Source: Burkholderia sp. FERM BP-3421
Lineage (GTDB): Bacteria > Pseudomonadota > Gammaproteobacteria > Burkholderiales > Burkholderiaceae
Assembly: GCF_028657905.1 (NCBI RefSeq)
Contig: NZ_CP117782.1
Location: forward strand, 2,356,001-2,420,000
Length of the DNA: 64,000 nucleotides
Direction of reading: 5' to 3'
Made by a program: the position numbers and the translations under genes. Below the pieces are notes generated by a model. That model did not search any database, was not told the origin of the DNA, and saw only the letters and a list, made by a program, of their open reading frames with translations. Of the stretch, positions 36,294 through 45,000 are shown one piece after another. Each line of letters begins with the position of its first letter. Within the stretch, counting starts at the first letter, position 1.

Positions 36294-36825
36294 ACCAGTC
36301 TGCATGCGTGCCTAGCAGGAACGCAAACAAGATATAAAACACAGCGAGGCCGAGCGGTAGCATGACCCTAAAAAATCCGTGCGAATCATCTTCGAACAAA
36401 GCGTGAATAATAACTGCACCCAACGCGATTACAAGCAGTAACATCGATAGGCATATGCAGAGGATATAAATACCAACAGCATGCCAATTTCGATAAAGAC
36501 TGGGAACCAATAAGATTCCCGCCCCAAGCAAAAACAGTAAACTTGCCAGAAAACACCGTCGTCCATAATTCTCCTGGGTTAACCTTGCTTTCTCCTCCGC
36601 CTCATTGCTTGCCTGTTGACCCGGCTTTGAATCGGTCAAAGCAAATGCCGCACGCCCCGCAAACAGGGCCGCAAAAACTGTGCAAACAAAAGAAATATAC
36701 GCAAGCACATCATATCGATCTGGCTGCGCTTTAAACAAGCCGATAAAGGGTAAAGCAAACACAAGGACGAGTATTTTAAGAAGATTATCTACCTGCTTAA
36801 CCGTTTTAAGCCCCAGAATAGGCAT
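36247..36825 (-). CDS. Membrane protein of unknown function
   Basis: A 192-residue protein with about five hydrophobic helices (roughly 15-32, 42-60, 90-108, 118-140, 150-170), ending in a cysteine/lysine tail (ACKCK). The gene is AT-rich compared with everything around it and so was probably acquired from a different source. An AGAGGTGG element stands before the start. Position next to the restriction genes suggests a defence or accessory role, but nothing in the sequence says which. Confidence 0.6.
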   Translation of the reverse strand: MPILGLKTVKQVDNLLKILVLVFALPFIGLFKAQPDRYDVLAYISFVCTVFAALFAGRAAFALTDSKPGQQASNEAEEKARLTQENYGRRCFLASLLFLLGAGILLVPSLYRNWHAVGIYILCICLSMLLLVIALGAVIIHALFEDDSHGFFRVMLPLGLAVFYILFAFLLGTHADWFSDPPIAQPAACKCK

Positions 36826-37005
36826 TACTCACCACCTCTTCGCAATCAAATAATCCGCTTCTTAACGATGCACGCGGTCAACCATCCGCGCGCCCTATCG
36901 CAAAAAGTGATACTATCAGTGAGCCGTAGTTCTTCATACGAAAACTTGCCTCACCTCGCGCCAACGCGTTGATTTCCCAGGGGTTTCAGGCGGAGCGGGT
37001 TGCCC
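36826..37005. other. AT-rich intergenic stretch, no gene seen
   Basis: About 180 bases between the membrane-protein start and the internal att copy. With the att copy, terminator, palindrome and arsR operator it makes up a 455-base gap without any convincing reading frame. Confidence 0.5.
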
Positions 37006-37023
37006 TCCCTGATTCGCCACCAA
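37006..37023. repeat. Internal att copy (third tRNA-end repeat)
   Basis: TCCCTGATTCGCCACCAA, identical to 18 bases of the tRNA-Met 3' end. The upstream bases (GGGTTGCCC) partly resemble the tRNA T arm. This marks the junction of two tandem island segments. Confidence 0.85.
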
Positions 37024-37030
37024 CATATTC

Positions 37031-37066
37031 AAGGGCTTAGCAGCGATGCTAGGCCCTTTTTCTTTT
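37031..37066 (+). terminator. Intrinsic terminator after the internal att copy
   Basis: Stem AAGGGCTTAGCA / TGCTAGGCCCTT with a four-base loop (one G-T pair), then a T-rich tail TTTTCTTTT. Probably captured with the tRNA end during an earlier integration. Confidence 0.8.
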
Positions 37067-37078
37067 GCGCCAACGCCG

Positions 37079-37101
37079 GATATTAGACACTGTCTAATAT
37101 C
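37079..37101. promoter_or_regulatory. Perfect 23-bp palindrome, TetR-type operator look
   Basis: GATATTAGACA then one base then TGTCTAATATC. The TTAGACANTGTCTAA core resembles operators of TetR-family repressors. No TetR gene lies in this part of the island, so the site looks orphaned. Confidence 0.5.
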
Positions 37102-37251
37102 GACCACGAAAATGTCCCGTCACGCTACGGGGCAGCCTCCCCCTCCCGGAATTCATCCCCCCACGACGCAGCGCCACTGCGACGCGGCCGCCGACATCCA
37201 CTGACCCATCCGCGAAGTCGTGGGACAGAAAATTATTCGGGCACCACGCAT

Positions 37252-37289
37252 CGTTTCCATGTTTCGACTATTATCGAAACATGGAAACG
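37252..37289. promoter_or_regulatory. ArsR operator: 16-bp perfect inverted repeat over the arsR start
   Basis: CGTTTCCATGTTTCGA, six bases, TCGAAACATGGAAACG. The right arm contains the arsR start codon at 37281. Such a symmetric site directly at the promoter of an ArsR-type repressor is the expected binding site for self-repression, released by arsenite. Confidence 0.8.
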
Positions 37290-37616
37290 AACCAAACTAT
37301 CGCCGCCCTCGCGGCACTCGCCCACGAGTCCCGGCTCGCGGTCTTCCGCGCCCTCGTACAGGCAGGACCGGAAGGCATGCCGGCCGGGCAGATTGCCACG
37401 CTGTTGGATGTGCCTCCGTCATCGCTCTCCTTTCATCTGAAGGAACTGGCCCATGCGCAGCTCGTCACCAGTCGTCAAGAAGGCCGCTTCGTCTTCTACT
37501 GCGCGAACTTCGAAACGATGAACGGGCTGCTGGCGTACCTCACGGAGAACTGCTGCGGCGGCAACCCATGCTTGCCGACAGCCGCCTGTTCGACGTCCAG
37601 GGAACACCAATCATGA
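37281..37616 (+). CDS. arsR: ArsR-family arsenic-responsive repressor
   Basis: A 111-residue winged-helix repressor. The DNA-recognition helix is VPPSSLSFHLKELAHAQLV (residues 44-62). There is no CxC in the usual alpha-3 position; instead Cys91, Cys92 and Cys97 cluster near the C-terminus (ENCCGGNPC), the pattern of the Acidithiobacillus-type ArsR that binds As(III) with three C-terminal cysteines. It represses the downstream ars genes. A palindromic operator covers its start codon. The stop overlaps the truncated arsI frame by four bases. Confidence 0.93.
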   Translation: METNQTIAALAALAHESRLAVFRALVQAGPEGMPAGQIATLLDVPPSSLSFHLKELAHAQLVTSRQEGRFVFYCANFETMNGLLAYLTENCCGGNPCLPTAACSTSREHQS

Positions 37617-37732
37617 AACGCTTTCATGTTCACGTCGGCGTCGCCGATCTCGCCTGCACCATTCGCTTCTACTCGGCGCTGTTCGGCGCCGAGCGGCCAC
37701 CAGCGATTTCAGGACTGATGCCGATCCAATGA
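37613..37732 (+). pseudogene. Truncated ArsI/CadI glyoxalase-fold remnant
   Basis: A 39-codon frame starting MKRFHVHVGVADLACTIRFY and SALFGAERP, exactly the N-terminus of the ArsI/CadI group (ArsI is the C-As lyase that demethylates methylarsenite). After about 30 residues the similarity stops and the frame ends ATGA on the acr3 start. The metal-binding residues of the full protein (about 150 residues) are gone, so it cannot be functional. It may still serve for translational coupling of arsR to acr3. Confidence 0.78.
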
Positions 37733-38802
37733 ACACCTCCAACATTGCCCCACCGGAAAAGGCCGCTGCCAAGCCTTCCATCAATTTCTTCGAACGCTAC
37801 CTGACCGTCTGGGTGGCGCTGTGCATCGTCGCCGGCATCGCGCTCGGTCAGTTGCTGCCGGGTCTGTTCCAGCAGATCGGCCGGATGGAATATGCGCAGG
37901 TCAATCTGCCGGTCGGGCTGTTGATCTGGGTGATGATCATCCCCATGCTCGTGAAGGTCGATTTCGGCGCACTGCATGAAGTGCGTCAGCACGTGAAAGG
38001 CATCGGCGTCACGCTTGCCGTGAACTGGCTCGTCAAACCGTTCTCGATGGCGTTTCTCGGCTGGCTGTTCATTCGGCATCTGTTCGCACCGATGCTGCCG
38101 GCCGAGCAGCTCGACAGCTACATCGCCGGCCTGATCCTGCTGGCCGCCGCACCGTGCACGGCCATGGTGTTCGTCTGGAGCAGACTGACGAGTGGCGATC
38201 CGCTGTTCACGCTATCGCAGGTCGCACTGAACGACAGCATCATGGTGATCGCGTTCGCGCCGCTGGTCGGGCTGCTGCTCGGGATGTCCGCGATTACGGT
38301 GCCGTGGGCGACGCTGCTCACGTCGGTCGTGCTCTACATCGTCATCCCGGTGATCATCGCGCAGATCCTGCGCAAACAGCTGCTCGTGAGCGGCCACGCG
38401 GCATTCGACGCTGCGATGACGAGGATCGGCCCCTGGTCGATCGCCGCGTTGCTGGCCACGCTCGTGCTGCTGTTCGCGTTCCAGGGCGAAGCGATCCTCA
38501 AGCAGCCGCTGGTGATCGCGCTGCTCGCGGTGCCGATCCTGATCCAGGTGTTCTTCAACTCTGCGCTGGCTTACTGGCTCAATCGCGCAGTCGGCGAGAA
38601 GCACAGCATCGCGTGCCCGTCAGCACTGATCGGCGCATCGAATTTCTTCGAGCTGGCGGTCGCGGCCGCGATCAGCCTGTTCGGTTTCCATTCCGGTGCA
38701 GCGCTGGCAACCGTCGTCGGCGTGCTGATCGAGGTGCCGGTGATGCTGCTGGTCGTGCGCGTCGTGAACCAGTCGAAGGGCTGGTACGAGTGCCGGACCT
38801 GA
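37729..38802 (+). CDS. acr3: Arsenite efflux permease, ACR3 family
   Basis: A 357-residue inner-membrane protein with ten helices, of the ACR3 type (often also named arsB). The conserved cysteine in LLAAAPCTAMVFVWSRL, the family start FFERYLTVWVALCIVAGI and the GASNFFELAVAAAISLFG segment are clear. It expels As(III)OH3 using the proton gradient. The start overlaps the truncated arsI stop by four bases. It stands in the order arsR-(arsI)-acr3-arsC-arsH, a standard arsenic resistance operon. Confidence 0.95.
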   Translation: MNTSNIAPPEKAAAKPSINFFERYLTVWVALCIVAGIALGQLLPGLFQQIGRMEYAQVNLPVGLLIWVMIIPMLVKVDFGALHEVRQHVKGIGVTLAVNWLVKPFSMAFLGWLFIRHLFAPMLPAEQLDSYIAGLILLAAAPCTAMVFVWSRLTSGDPLFTLSQVALNDSIMVIAFAPLVGLLLGMSAITVPWATLLTSVVLYIVIPVIIAQILRKQLLVSGHAAFDAAMTRIGPWSIAALLATLVLLFAFQGEAILKQPLVIALLAVPILIQVFFNSALAYWLNRAVGEKHSIACPSALIGASNFFELAVAAAISLFGFHSGAALATVVGVLIEVPVMLLVVRVVNQSKGWYECRT

Positions 38803-38869
38803 CATGTCCACCGATGCGCCCCGCTCGTCTGGCTGACGCCGCCCCACTATCGAAGCAAGGAATCTCGGC

Positions 38870-39292
38870 ATGAACGACATCACGATCTATCACAACCCGG
38901 ACTGCGGCACATCGCGCAACGTGCTGGCCCTGATCCGCAACAGCGGCGACGAACCGGTTGTCATCGAGTATCTCAAGACTCCGCCCTCGCGGGAAACGCT
39001 GGCCAAGCTGCTGGCCGATGCCGGCCTGACCGTGCGTGAGGTGCTGCGGGAAAAAGGCACGCCTTATGCGGAGCTGGGTTTGGGCGATCCGAAGTGGACT
39101 GACGACCAACTGCTCGATTTCATCGGGCAGCATCCGATCCTGATGAACCGGCCGATCGTCGTTACGTCGATCGGCACGAAGCTGTGCCGGCCGTCGGAAG
39201 CCGTGCTGGATATCCTGCCGAACCCACAGATCGGACCGTTCAGCAAAGAAGACGGTGAAGTTGTGATCGACGCGGAGGGCAGGCGTGTCTGA
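38870..39292 (+). CDS. arsC: Glutaredoxin-coupled arsenate reductase
   Basis: Reduces arsenate to arsenite so that Acr3 can export it. The 140-residue protein has the catalytic Cys12 in YHNPDCGTSRNVL, then the IEYLKTPPS segment and the RPIVVTS motif with the arginine that contacts arsenate (RPIVVTSIGTKLCRPSE), as in the E. coli plasmid R773 type. It needs glutathione and glutaredoxin. It overlaps arsH by eight bases. Confidence 0.95.
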   Translation: MNDITIYHNPDCGTSRNVLALIRNSGDEPVVIEYLKTPPSRETLAKLLADAGLTVREVLREKGTPYAELGLGDPKWTDDQLLDFIGQHPILMNRPIVVTSIGTKLCRPSEAVLDILPNPQIGPFSKEDGEVVIDAEGRRV

Positions 39293-40007
39293 GCAATTGA
39301 ACGATCTGCCTCACCTCGACGTCACGCTGTTTCGCGCGCCGGACGCCACGCGACTACGACCGGCGGCACCGTCGACTCACCCGCCCCGACTCCTGCTGCT
39401 TTACGGCTCGCTGCGTGAGCGCTCATTCAGCCGGCTGCTGGTCGAGGAAGCCGGGCGCCTGCTTACGGCGATGGGGGCCGAGGTCCGTGTGTTCAATCCG
39501 AGCGGCCTGCCGCTGCCCGATGATGCCCCCGAGAGCCACCCGAAAGTGGTCGAGCTTCGTGAACTGGTGATGTGGTCGGAAGGCATGGTTTGGTGCTCGC
39601 CGGAACGACACGGCGCGATGACCGGGATCATGAAGTCCCAGATCGACTGGATTCCGTTGTCGGTCGGTGCCGTCCGGCCGACGCAGGGCAAGACGCTCGC
39701 GGTGATGCAGGTCAGCGGCGGTTCGCAGTCGTTCAACGCAGTGAACCAGATGCGCGTGCTCGGACGCTGGATGCGCATGTTGACCATCCCGAACCAGTCG
39801 TCGGTGGCCAAGGCATTCTCGGAATTCGACGAAGCGGGCCGGATGAAGGCATCGGCCTATTACGACCGCGTCGTCGACGTCGTGGAAGAGCTGGTCAAGT
39901 TCACTCTGCTGACCCGAGACATCGGCCCCTATCTGGTCGACCGATACAGCGAGCGAAAGGAAAGCGCCGAAGACCTTTCTCGGCGCGTGAATCAGCGGAG
40001 TATCTAG
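39285..40007 (+). CDS. arsH: ArsH NADPH-dependent flavoprotein
   Basis: A 240-residue flavodoxin-like FMN protein. The FMN loop LLYGSLRERSFSR near residue 45, WCSPERHGAMTGIMKSQIDW in the middle and MQVSGGSQSFNAVNQMRVLG are characteristic of ArsH. It oxidises trivalent organoarsenicals and can reduce quinones or azo dyes. The start is GTG at 39285, within the end of arsC. Last gene of the ars operon. Confidence 0.93.
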   Translation: MSEQLNDLPHLDVTLFRAPDATRLRPAAPSTHPPRLLLLYGSLRERSFSRLLVEEAGRLLTAMGAEVRVFNPSGLPLPDDAPESHPKVVELRELVMWSEGMVWCSPERHGAMTGIMKSQIDWIPLSVGAVRPTQGKTLAVMQVSGGSQSFNAVNQMRVLGRWMRMLTIPNQSSVAKAFSEFDEAGRMKASAYYDRVVDVVEELVKFTLLTRDIGPYLVDRYSERKESAEDLSRRVNQRSI

Positions 40008-40048
40008 AACCGGCCCCAGGCGGACTGTGTCCGGGATGTCCAATCAAA

Positions 40049-40795
40049 ATGTCGATCAATATGATTACTTCAGTCCAACACTTCACCGACGTCATTGTTA
40101 CTGGAATTGTTTCAACGCTAGCATCCACTATTGCAGCGGGGTTGATCGCCGGCCTTCAGATGCGCTGGAAAGAAAGGACTAGACCGCAGAGTTTAGAGCA
40201 AGCAAAGCTGGATCGACTGGCGTCGCTCTTATCTTTCGATATTCAAAAGCGTAACCGTCTTGTGGTTGAGCAGCATTTTCGCGCAATTTTCGGCACCTTA
40301 TACGAGTATCGAGAAATACTGTGCATTCTCAATTCAAAATCCCCGCTAACGGCCTTTACCTTGATGAAAACCGTTCGGCATCTTGTCGAATTTGATGAGA
40401 AAACTGGCGAATTTGCATTCAGAGCCCCCTACACTACGGATCGCCAAAGAAAATGGAAGAGAATTGCATTGCTCGTGGCATACGCGATTTCAGTTAATAT
40501 TACTTTCAGCCCGTGGTATTTCTATACGCAGCACCCACTATCGTGGCTGACGGCTGCTGTACTCTTTTGCTGGACCGGCTTATTTGGCTTCATTGCGGTG
40601 GCTACCCTCGACCTCTCTACCGACATCTCAGCCACAAAACGGTTCATGTCCGCAGCAGCACCCGCGGTTGAGAAAGCGAACAGGGCAGAACAAGATGGCC
40701 CAACTGTTGTCTCTGATCGGTCACTCGTTTCGGCACAACGCCAGTCAAACGATGATTGCAGGCAACAAGTTCTAGCAGATGTGATTGACGTCTAG
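40049..40795 (+). CDS. Membrane protein of unknown function
   Basis: A 248-residue protein with one helix near residues 12-34 and a pair at about 140-185 (LLVAYAISVNITFSPWYF then WLTAAVLFCWTGLFGFIAVA), separated by a basic cytoplasmic stretch and followed by a polar tail. No family is recognised. The gene has clearly lower G+C and different codon use from the ars operon 41 bases upstream, so it is probably a separate acquisition. The open frame continues upstream inside arsH, but ATG 40049 fits the change in composition. Confidence 0.55.
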   Translation: MSINMITSVQHFTDVIVTGIVSTLASTIAAGLIAGLQMRWKERTRPQSLEQAKLDRLASLLSFDIQKRNRLVVEQHFRAIFGTLYEYREILCILNSKSPLTAFTLMKTVRHLVEFDEKTGEFAFRAPYTTDRQRKWKRIALLVAYAISVNITFSPWYFYTQHPLSWLTAAVLFCWTGLFGFIAVATLDLSTDISATKRFMSAAAPAVEKANRAEQDGPTVVSDRSLVSAQRQSNDDCRQQVLADVIDV

Positions 40796-40929
40796 GCGTC
40801 CCATTGGATTCAGTCCCAGAGCCTTCTAGCCAGTAGCTGACGTGAAATAGATGCTTCGGCACGCAATGCATCGATACCAAAGCAATATTCGATTGGCGAG
40901 GCTGCTTACCTGCCGAAATTTTTAATTTT

Positions 40930-40995
40930 CCCCGGACACCCCGGACACAGCCTTATTTGACGAGGGTTTCAGCCGTCCGGGATAGGTGTCCGGGG
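40930..40995. repeat. 11-bp inverted repeat near the right island end
   Basis: CCCCGGACACC at 40930-40940 and its complement GGTGTCCGGGG at 40985-40995, with a second CCGGACAC directly after the left arm. It may be an accessory or excisionase site, or chance. The rest of the gap from 40796 to 41170 has no gene that I can see. Confidence 0.4.
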
Positions 40996-41170
40996 CAATT
41001 CCACCCAGCCGCACCGGACATCCGAATCCCGCGAATTGCGCACCAACACTGGCCTTCCGGGCTGGTGGCGAACGTGAGGCATTTGGCGGGTCCGTTTTTT
41101 CCAAAAACCCGACCTGCCGAATGGGGTTAAGTGGTTGATTCAGAATGACATTTTCACAAAATGGAATTTC

Positions 41171-41190
41171 ATCCCTGATTCGCCACCAAA
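41171..41190. repeat. attR of the genomic island
   Basis: ATCCCTGATTCGCCACCAAA, an exact copy of the tRNA-Met end at 26327-26346. Downstream DNA returns to the high G+C and core gene content of the chromosome. Confidence 0.88.
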
Positions 41191-41195
41191 CTCCG

Positions 41196-41232
41196 AAAGC
41201 CCTTGAATCTTCGAGAGAAGTTCAAGGGCTTT
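41196..41232 (+). terminator. Intrinsic terminator after attR, probably the original one of tRNA-Met
   Basis: Stem AAAGCCCTTGAA / TTCAAGGGCTTT around an inner hairpin CTTCGAGAGAAG, followed by TTCTTCATTT. Five bases beyond attR, this is where the tRNA terminator would have been before the island inserted. Confidence 0.82.
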
Positions 41233-41392
41233 CTTCATTTCAGCCACCCCTCTCCGACGCGCGCAGCCCTCGGCCTTGCCGGGGCAACCCCACCCGCCTC
41301 GCATCCCCCGAGCCGACCCGCCCGCTCCACATCCGCCTTTCAAAACGCTAGACTCCAATCTCCCCCTCGACCCCATCCCCCGCGCCGTCGCC

Positions 41393-42043
41393 ATGTCCTC
41401 GCACACCTACCTGCTGTTCCTGCCGGCCTGCTTCGCCTTGAACATGGCCTTCGGCCCCAACAACGTCCTGTCGCTGTCGAACGGCGCGCGCAGCGGCGCG
41501 CTGCATGCGGTCCTCGCCTCGGCCGGCCGCCTGCTCGCCTTCGCGCTGATGATCGCGATCACCGGCTTCGGCCTCGGCGCGCTGCTGATCGCGTCCGAGA
41601 CGCTGTTCACGCTGCTGAAATTCGGCGGCGCGGCCTATCTCGTCTGGCTCGGCATCAAGATGCTGCGTGCCAAACCCGTCGATCCGGCCGCGCCGCCGCC
41701 CGACGCATCGGCCGCCGAACCGCTCAGCCGCCCCGCGCTGCTCAAGCGCCACACCAAGCAGGAGTTCTACGTCGCGATCGGCAATCCCAAGGCGATCCTG
41801 GTCTTCACCGCGTTCTTCCCGCAGTTCGTCGATCCGATGCGCTACGGCGCCAGCTTCTCGATCCTCGGCGCCACCTTCCTGCTGCTGGAAGTGGTCGCCA
41901 TCGCCGTCTACGCGCTGATCGGCTCGCGGCTGCGGATCCTGGCCACGCATCCCAAGGGCTTCCAGTGGCTCAACCGCGCGAGCGGCACGCTGATGATCGC
42001 CTTCGGCGTCCTGCTCGCGCTGTTCCGCAAACCGACCGCCTAA
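41393..42043 (+). CDS. LysE/RhtB-family amino acid exporter
   Basis: A 216-residue inner-membrane protein with six helices of the LysE/RhtB group that exports amino acids or homoserine lactones. The N-terminal FALNMAFGPNNVLSLSNGAR carries the family pattern, with GNPKAILVFTAFFPQF in the middle. The frame is open another 39 codons upstream, but that part is proline rich and overlaps the terminator region, so ATG 41393 is used. Its substrate is unknown. It is convergent with the hybrid kinase gene. Confidence 0.85.
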   Translation: MSSHTYLLFLPACFALNMAFGPNNVLSLSNGARSGALHAVLASAGRLLAFALMIAITGFGLGALLIASETLFTLLKFGGAAYLVWLGIKMLRAKPVDPAAPPPDASAAEPLSRPALLKRHTKQEFYVAIGNPKAILVFTAFFPQFVDPMRYGASFSILGATFLLLEVVAIAVYALIGSRLRILATHPKGFQWLNRASGTLMIAFGVLLALFRKPTA

Positions 42044-42089
42044 CCCAACGACCTTCGCCCACGCGAGGTTCTCCGAAGAAGCCGCCGCG

Positions 42090-45000
42090 CTACGCGGCCA
42101 GCTTCCCGAGCGCCTGCTCCACCTGCGCGCGGAACGCGTCCCAGGTCGCGGCCATCGCCGCCGCACCGTCCTGCTTCACCGCGCGTTCGAGCCGCGCGCA
42201 TTGCTGGGTCATCGCATCGTTGCCCGCCAGCGCGAAGCCGCCCGCCATCGAGTGCAGCTCGACATGGATCAGGTCCGCTTCGCCGCCCGGCAACGCCCCG
42301 GCGATCACGGCCAACGAGCGGCGCGTCGCGGCGACCAGCGCATCGCGAATCTCCGCGGTCAGCACGCAGGCCGCGTCCGCATCCGCCTCGGCGGTCGCCG
42401 CGCGACGCCGCGCGGCCGCATGCCGGCGCAGCACGCTGTCGAGCGTCGCCATCGACAAGGGCTTCAACACCACCTCGGCCGCGCCGGCCGCCGCGCAACG
42501 CCGGTGCTCGGCCTCGGTCGCATGCGCGGTCATCGCCACCACCGGCACGTTCGCGCGCTGCTCGCGCAGGCAGGTCGCGAGCGCATAGCCGTCCAGTTCG
42601 GGCATGCCGAGGTCGGTCAGCACCACGTCGTAGCGCCCCTCGAAAAACGCGCGCAGCGCCTCGCTGCCGTTCGTGACGATCGTCGCATCGTAGCCCAGCT
42701 CATTCAACTGATCGCGCAGCAGCGCGCGGCTCGCCGGATGATCCTCCGCCACCAGCACGCGAACCGGTGCATCGTCGTCCTCCACCGCTTCTCCCGGTGC
42801 GCCAGGCGTCGCCGCCCCGCCCCCCGCCTCCTGCGGCGCCATCGCGCGCCAGCCGGGCCCGGCATCCGGCAGCGGCACGCGCACCGCGAACGTCGAGCCC
42901 TCGCCCAGCCGGCTCTCGACCGTGATCTCGCCCTGCATCAGCGTGACGATGCGGCGGCACAGCGGCAAGCCCAGCCCGGTGCCGCCGAAGCGCCGATAGA
43001 TCGAGTTGTCCGCCTGGATATAGACATCGAACAGGACCGGCACGCTGTCCTCCGGAATCCCGATGCCCGTATCCGATACGCGGATCTCGACATAGGGCGC
43101 CGCGAGCCGCGCATCGATCGTCACGCCGCCGCGCTTGGTGAACTTGAGCGCGTTGCCGACCAGATTCGACAGCACCTGCCGCAACCGCGTCGGATCGCCC
43201 CGGCAACCGTCGGGCAGTTCCGCCGCGATCCGGCATTCGAGCGTCAGCCCCTTGGCATCGGCCAGCGGACGATAGATCGCGGCGACGTCCTGCAGCACCC
43301 GCCGCAGATCGAAGGCGATCACTTCGAGCGACATCTGATTCGACTCGGCTTTCGACAGATCGAGCACGTCGTTGATCACGCGCAGCAAGGTGTCCGACGA
43401 CGACGCGACGGTCCGCAGCCGCCGCCGCTGCGCGGCCGGCAGCGGTTCGCGATCCATCAGTTCGAGATAGCCGATGATCGCGTTCAGCGGCGTGCGGATC
43501 TCATGGCTCATGGTCGCGAGGAAGGTCGACTTCGCCTTGTTGGCCTGGTCGGCCGCCTCCCGCGCTTCCCGCAGCGTGTGCTCGGCCTGCTTGCGCGCGG
43601 TGATGTCGAGCAGCGTGCACAGCAGCACGTCGACGCCGCGGTACTTCACGCGCACGATGTTGGTCGTCAAGTGCGTGAGCCCCGCGTCGCGCAGCTCGAT
43701 CGACAACTCGTGACCGACGACCTGTCTCGCCCCCCTGCCGCCGCGCGCTTCCGCCTCGCGATAGGCATGCCACAAGCGCTTGCCCAGCGACACGCCGTCG
43801 AGCGCCTGCTGGTACGCGAGCATCGTGTCGTTGCGAACCATCACGTCGCCGTCCGCGAGCGACAGCAAGGTCAGGCCGACGGGCGCCGTGCGGATCAGCG
43901 TACGGTTCAGCGACTCGCTCTCGATCAGGCGAATCGCGCGCGTGTGCGCGGGCCGCAGCACGCGCCTGTCGAACAGCACGATGCCCGTCCACAGCAGCCC
44001 GAAGCCGAACAACGCGAACGCCGCGATCATCGCGAACCGCGGCGCCAGCGCGAGCGCCACCGTGCGCCAGGTGAACATGGAAACCAGCTTCCAGCCCGAC
44101 TCCGGCAGGTCGTCGCCGATCACGAACACGCCATTGGCGTTGCCTTCCTCGACCACACCATCGGGCGACCCGCGCTCGGCGGACAGCGCGATGTCGAGGG
44201 CCTCGCGCGACAAGGCGCCACCGGCCACGGTCCGGCCGCGCGCGTCGATGACCGCGATCGTCTCGCCCGGTTCGTGGTGCAGGTCGATATCGCGCAAGCG
44301 GTCGGGGCCGACGAACGAGAACGTCCCGAATGGCCGCCCTCTCGCATCGAACACCGTCTGGGCCAGATGCACGATATCGCGCCCCAGCAGCGGATCGCGG
44401 TCCGGGCCGGTCCAGATCGCACCGAAGCGGCGTTGCGGCTCGACGGCCGAATCGGCGTGGCCAAGATCCGGGTTCAGCGCACGGCTCAGCGCCGGCACGC
44501 TCTGCGGCGACATCGCGGCCAGCGCGGCCGCCGACTGCCTGCCGATGGTCGTGATGAAATCCCCTTCGGGGTTCATGAAATAAGCACCCGGAAACGGACG
44601 TGGGTTGCGCTTGAGCTGGTCCGGCAATATCTCCTGCTGGCGCAGGAACGTCGCGATGTACGGCGAGAAGTAACTCGCCGGGCGCTTCGCCGACAAGGCC
44701 GCGAGCGCGACGAAACGAGGCTCGCCGCCCTCGTCGCGCAACACCAGCCTGCCGTGGTTCGCCTGCAACTCCGCGAGCAGATGCGGCGCCAGTTGAACAC
44801 CGCCTTGTTCGTCGCGGACGACGAGGCTGCCGACCGGCTGGCCGGAGGACTCGGACGACGCCGCGCCGCGCTGCTCCCAGCCGTCCCACACGAGCTCCGC
44901 GTAACGCGCGACGCGCATCAGCCGCGCCTCGCTTTGCTGCATCTCGACACGCAACTGGGCCTCGCGCTGCAGGAATTCCGAGCGTTTCCGGCTGAAGTAG

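Noticed and set aside
37220..37612. Longer frame upstream of the arsI remnant
   Set aside because: It is the out-of-frame reading of arsR; only the part from 37613 resembles ArsI.
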